From contig CBDANW010000002.1 of NCBI GenBank assembly GCA_965197825.1, forward strand, positions 1,736,001 through 1,800,000: a stretch of 64,000 nt of DNA, read 5' to 3'. The notes beneath the pieces are model-generated. The model did no database searches. It was not told the origin of the DNA and was given only the letters and a program-made list of their open reading frames with translations. The translations under genes and the position numbers were made by a program. Shown piece after piece: positions 62,229 through 64,000 of this stretch (position 1 is its first letter; each line of letters opens with the position of its first letter). The DNA comes from CBDANW01 sp965197825 (GTDB lineage Bacteria > Acidobacteriota > Vicinamibacteria > Marinacidobacterales > DATDRI01).

Positions 62229-63128
62229 TTGCGGGAAGTCCAACCAGACGCTATCGGTGAGTATGGCGCCATCCGCTTTCGCTCCGACTACCACTATTCA
62301 CTCTTCGAGTACTACCGCAGCGCGAAGATCTGGACCCAACTCGAACGTGCCGGTATACGGGTTTCCGGCACCGTGCTCGACGCCGGGTGTGGCGGCGGTG
62401 GTGTAACGGTTTCCTTCGCGGAGGAGTCGAAGTACGCCGTCGGTTTGGATCTCGTCGATCGCTTCACTGATGCGGGCGTGCGCCTCGCCGTGGAGCGTGG
62501 GATCTCGAACGTCTGTTTCGTTCAGGGCGACGGCATCTCCCTACCGTTCAAGCCAGGTTATTTCGATCTCGTGCTCTCTCACTCGGTGATCGAGCACGTC
62601 GACTCCCCAGAAGATTACCTACGGGAATGTTTCCGCGTTCTGCGGCCGGGAGGCATTCTGTTTCTTTCCACGCCTCCTTACTACTCGTCGGCGGGGTCCC
62701 ATCTGGCCCGGCTCAAGATTCCGATTCCCTACCAGCTCCTGCTGCCTCGCCGCTGGGCGTTCCAGTTGAACGTCTATTTGGCACGGGAGCACCCTTCCTG
62801 GCTCGAACAACAAGGAGAGTCCAACTCCTGCCGAATGGCCGCCGCGCGGGGGACCACAAAAGAAGACGACCTGTTGCAGCGTGTCACGGTCACTCGCGTT
62901 CGGCGTTGGCTGGGAAGCTCGGGATTCCAAGTTCTACGGGAGAAGAGACAGGTGAGCGGCTTCTTCGCGCGTCACGTGCCGAGTTTCCTCCGGCGTTTCT
63001 TGGAGCGGAACCGCTATACCCAGAGCGTCGTCTACAGCAACCTCGAGTACTTGCTGATGAAGCCTGCGTCTCCAGCCGAGCCAACCTCTTCCTCGACAAC
63101 GGAGAAGGACCGCTGGGTACAGGTCTAA
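62229..63128 (+). CDS. Class I SAM-dependent methyltransferase
   Basis: 299 aa from a TTG start. Motif I 'VLDAGCGGGGVTVSFA' at residues ~50-65, motif II 'AVGLDLVDRF', 'FVQGDGISLPFKPGYFDLVL' and post-motif 'VIEHVDSPEDYLRECFRVLR' with 'PGGILFLSTPPYYSSAGSHL'. This is the Methyltransf_11/UbiE-like group, often acting on quinones, lipids or sugars; the C-terminal ~90 residues ('GFFARHVPSFLRRFLERNRY') are basic. Twenty-nine bases after the secreted-protein gene. Confidence 0.88.
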   Translation: MREVQPDAIGEYGAIRFRSDYHYSLFEYYRSAKIWTQLERAGIRVSGTVLDAGCGGGGVTVSFAEESKYAVGLDLVDRFTDAGVRLAVERGISNVCFVQGDGISLPFKPGYFDLVLSHSVIEHVDSPEDYLRECFRVLRPGGILFLSTPPYYSSAGSHLARLKIPIPYQLLLPRRWAFQLNVYLAREHPSWLEQQGESNSCRMAAARGTTKEDDLLQRVTVTRVRRWLGSSGFQVLREKRQVSGFFARHVPSFLRRFLERNRYTQSVVYSNLEYLLMKPASPAEPTSSSTTEKDRWVQV

Positions 63129-63179
63129 CGGTTAGTGGGAGTGCCGGTGGCGCCCGGCGCCTTGCCCGGTCTACAACGG

Positions 63180-63592
63180 TCCCGCGCCCGTTCCTCAAGT
63201 GGGCGGGAGGGAAAGGGCAACTGCTCGACGAGATCGTAAAGCGTCTGCCTCCCGACAACAAACTCGTTCGTTATGTGGAGCCCTTCGTGGGCGGTGGCGC
63301 GTGAATCGTGGTGGCAAGTTTAACGTCCCACTGGGCCGCTACAAGAATCCGAGGATCCTTGACGAGGACAATCTCCGTCGTGTCTCCGCGGCACTGCAGG
63401 GAGTCGAGGTAGTCTGTCAGGATTTCGAAGAGGCCGTTAGCGGAGGCGGGTCAGGGGACTTAATCTACTTCGATCCGCCTTACCAGCCGCTTTCCCCGAT
63501 CAGCCGATTCACGGCCTATACATCGGAGGGGTTCGATCTCGATGCCCAGGAACGGCTGGCACAAGTGTTTCAGCTCCTGGACCGTGATGGGG
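63180..63592 (+). pseudogene. DNA adenine methyltransferase (Dam-type), internally deleted and truncated
   Basis: First piece 'RPFLKWAGGKGQLLDEIVKR' and 'YVEPFVGGGA' (SAM-binding motif), then a stop; second piece in another frame: 'RVNRGGKFNVPLGRYKNPRI', 'GDLIYFDPPYQPLSPISRFT' (catalytic D-P-P-Y) to 'VFQLLDRDGA', where IS256 sequence begins. About 85 residues between the two pieces, including most of the recognition domain, are missing at 63300, and the C-terminus is cut by the transposon. Not functional. Confidence 0.85.
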
Positions 63593-64000
63593 CCACGCCG
63601 AGTCGATGCAACGTCAGCGTCTCCTCAAGGCCTTCCTCCAGGCTGCCAGCTGCGGATTGGTTCCGCTCTTCTAACTCACCGTGGAGTTGCTCGAGCGCAG
63701 TGAGGGCCTCTTCGTACTCCGGCCTGTTGTAGGCCCACTGGAGCCGCTTGCGCCATGACGCCTGCTCGCCCTTGGACAGGTAGCTCACTACGTTTTCACG
63801 TTTGTGCCACTGGCAGCGTTGTATCAGAGCCCGCTTACGGAATGCCTTCTTGACTGCCGCTTGGAGACCCTTGCCGCCGTCGATGATCACCAGCAGACCC
63901 TGGGAGATATCGAGTCCCCGCTCGAGCAGTGAACGCAGGAACGGCGTCAACACCTGCCCGTTCTCCGTGTCCGTCTCCACGAAGCCCAAGAAGCGTTTTT
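63593..64000 (-). pseudogene. IS256-family transposase, internal part (runs off the window)
   Basis: Reads 'RFLGFVETDTENGQVLTPFL', 'GLLVIIDGGKGLQAAVKKAF' (D-G-G-K-G), 'RALIQRCQWHKRENVVSYLS' (C-x2-H) and 'EEGLEETLTLHRLGV', where it ends at the Dam junction. The N-terminal half lies beyond 64000; the C-terminal Glu region is missing. It is a third type of IS256-family transposase in this window, distinct from those at 16-22 kb and 24-25 kb. Confidence 0.85.

Noticed and set aside
62627..63304. 225-codon plus-strand ORF spanning the methyltransferase end
   Set aside because: Only its last ~45 residues (Dam start) are meaningful; the rest is a shadow of the methyltransferase in another frame.

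Overview
The window is a GC-rich chromosomal segment from a bacterium that I would place, by inference only, near Acidobacteriota or Myxococcota. The reasons are several zinc-ribbon Ser/Thr kinases of the large acidobacterial type, a DUF4388 (PATAN) protein, PilZ proteins, multidomain lipid enzymes of the ElbD kind, and many single genes transcribed alternately from both strands. No rRNA, tRNA or CRISPR array was seen. A striking feature is erosion: many broken genes lie beside layered insertion sequences.

Layout. 1-16 kb is mostly housekeeping and envelope genes: moaA (partial), panE, trxA, a TetR regulator, lipoproteins, a cytochrome c, an FAD oxidoreductase, an AT-rich island with a candidate Panacea (PanAT-like) toxin-antitoxin pair behind a hairpin array (8.46-9.45 kb), a broken kinase, PilZ, a PPP phosphatase, and a halogenase-like flavoprotein coupled to a HemN/HemW-like radical SAM enzyme. 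16.3-25.7 kb is an insertion graveyard around thrB-thrC: two inverted copies of one IS256-family element, an IS91 remnant, a MATE remnant, a truncated outer-membrane gene, a kinase fragment, and a three-layer nest (MITE, IS630, IS256). 25.7-38.9 kb holds DUF4388/HNH genes, a LOG-like protein, PilZ, a secreted beta-propeller, an ACP-AMP ligase-PlsC fusion, a decayed IS66, and degraded amidohydrolase and persulfide dioxygenase-rhodanese genes.

39-45.4 kb is a six-gene run bioB-bioF-bioD-bioA-beta-ketoacyl synthase-lipid kinase, mostly with overlapping or short junctions. The KS inside a biotin operon that lacks bioC and bioH suggests an unconventional pimeloyl route. 45.4-50.4 kb contains a covarying hairpin MITE, gene fragments, and a PDZ membrane-protein gene cleanly interrupted by a 2.3-kb IS1595-family element that carries three small passenger ORFs. 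50.5-59.5 kb is a lipid cluster: an extended SDR, a 1471-residue reductase-AMP ligase-ACP-PlsC protein resembling ElbD of ether-lipid synthesis, a LarA-like protein, a HAD-IB phosphatase and a divergent FabH. The right end has a DUF255 thioredoxin-fold protein, a secreted protein, a methyltransferase, a Dam remnant and a partial IS256 transposase.

The genes of most biological interest are the lipid enzymes (two multidomain ACP/AMP-ligase/PlsC proteins, two KS enzymes, CDP-alcohol transferase, lipid kinase) and the toxin-antitoxin candidate. Dispersed 45-bp repeats and two MITE types occupy the intergenic spaces.
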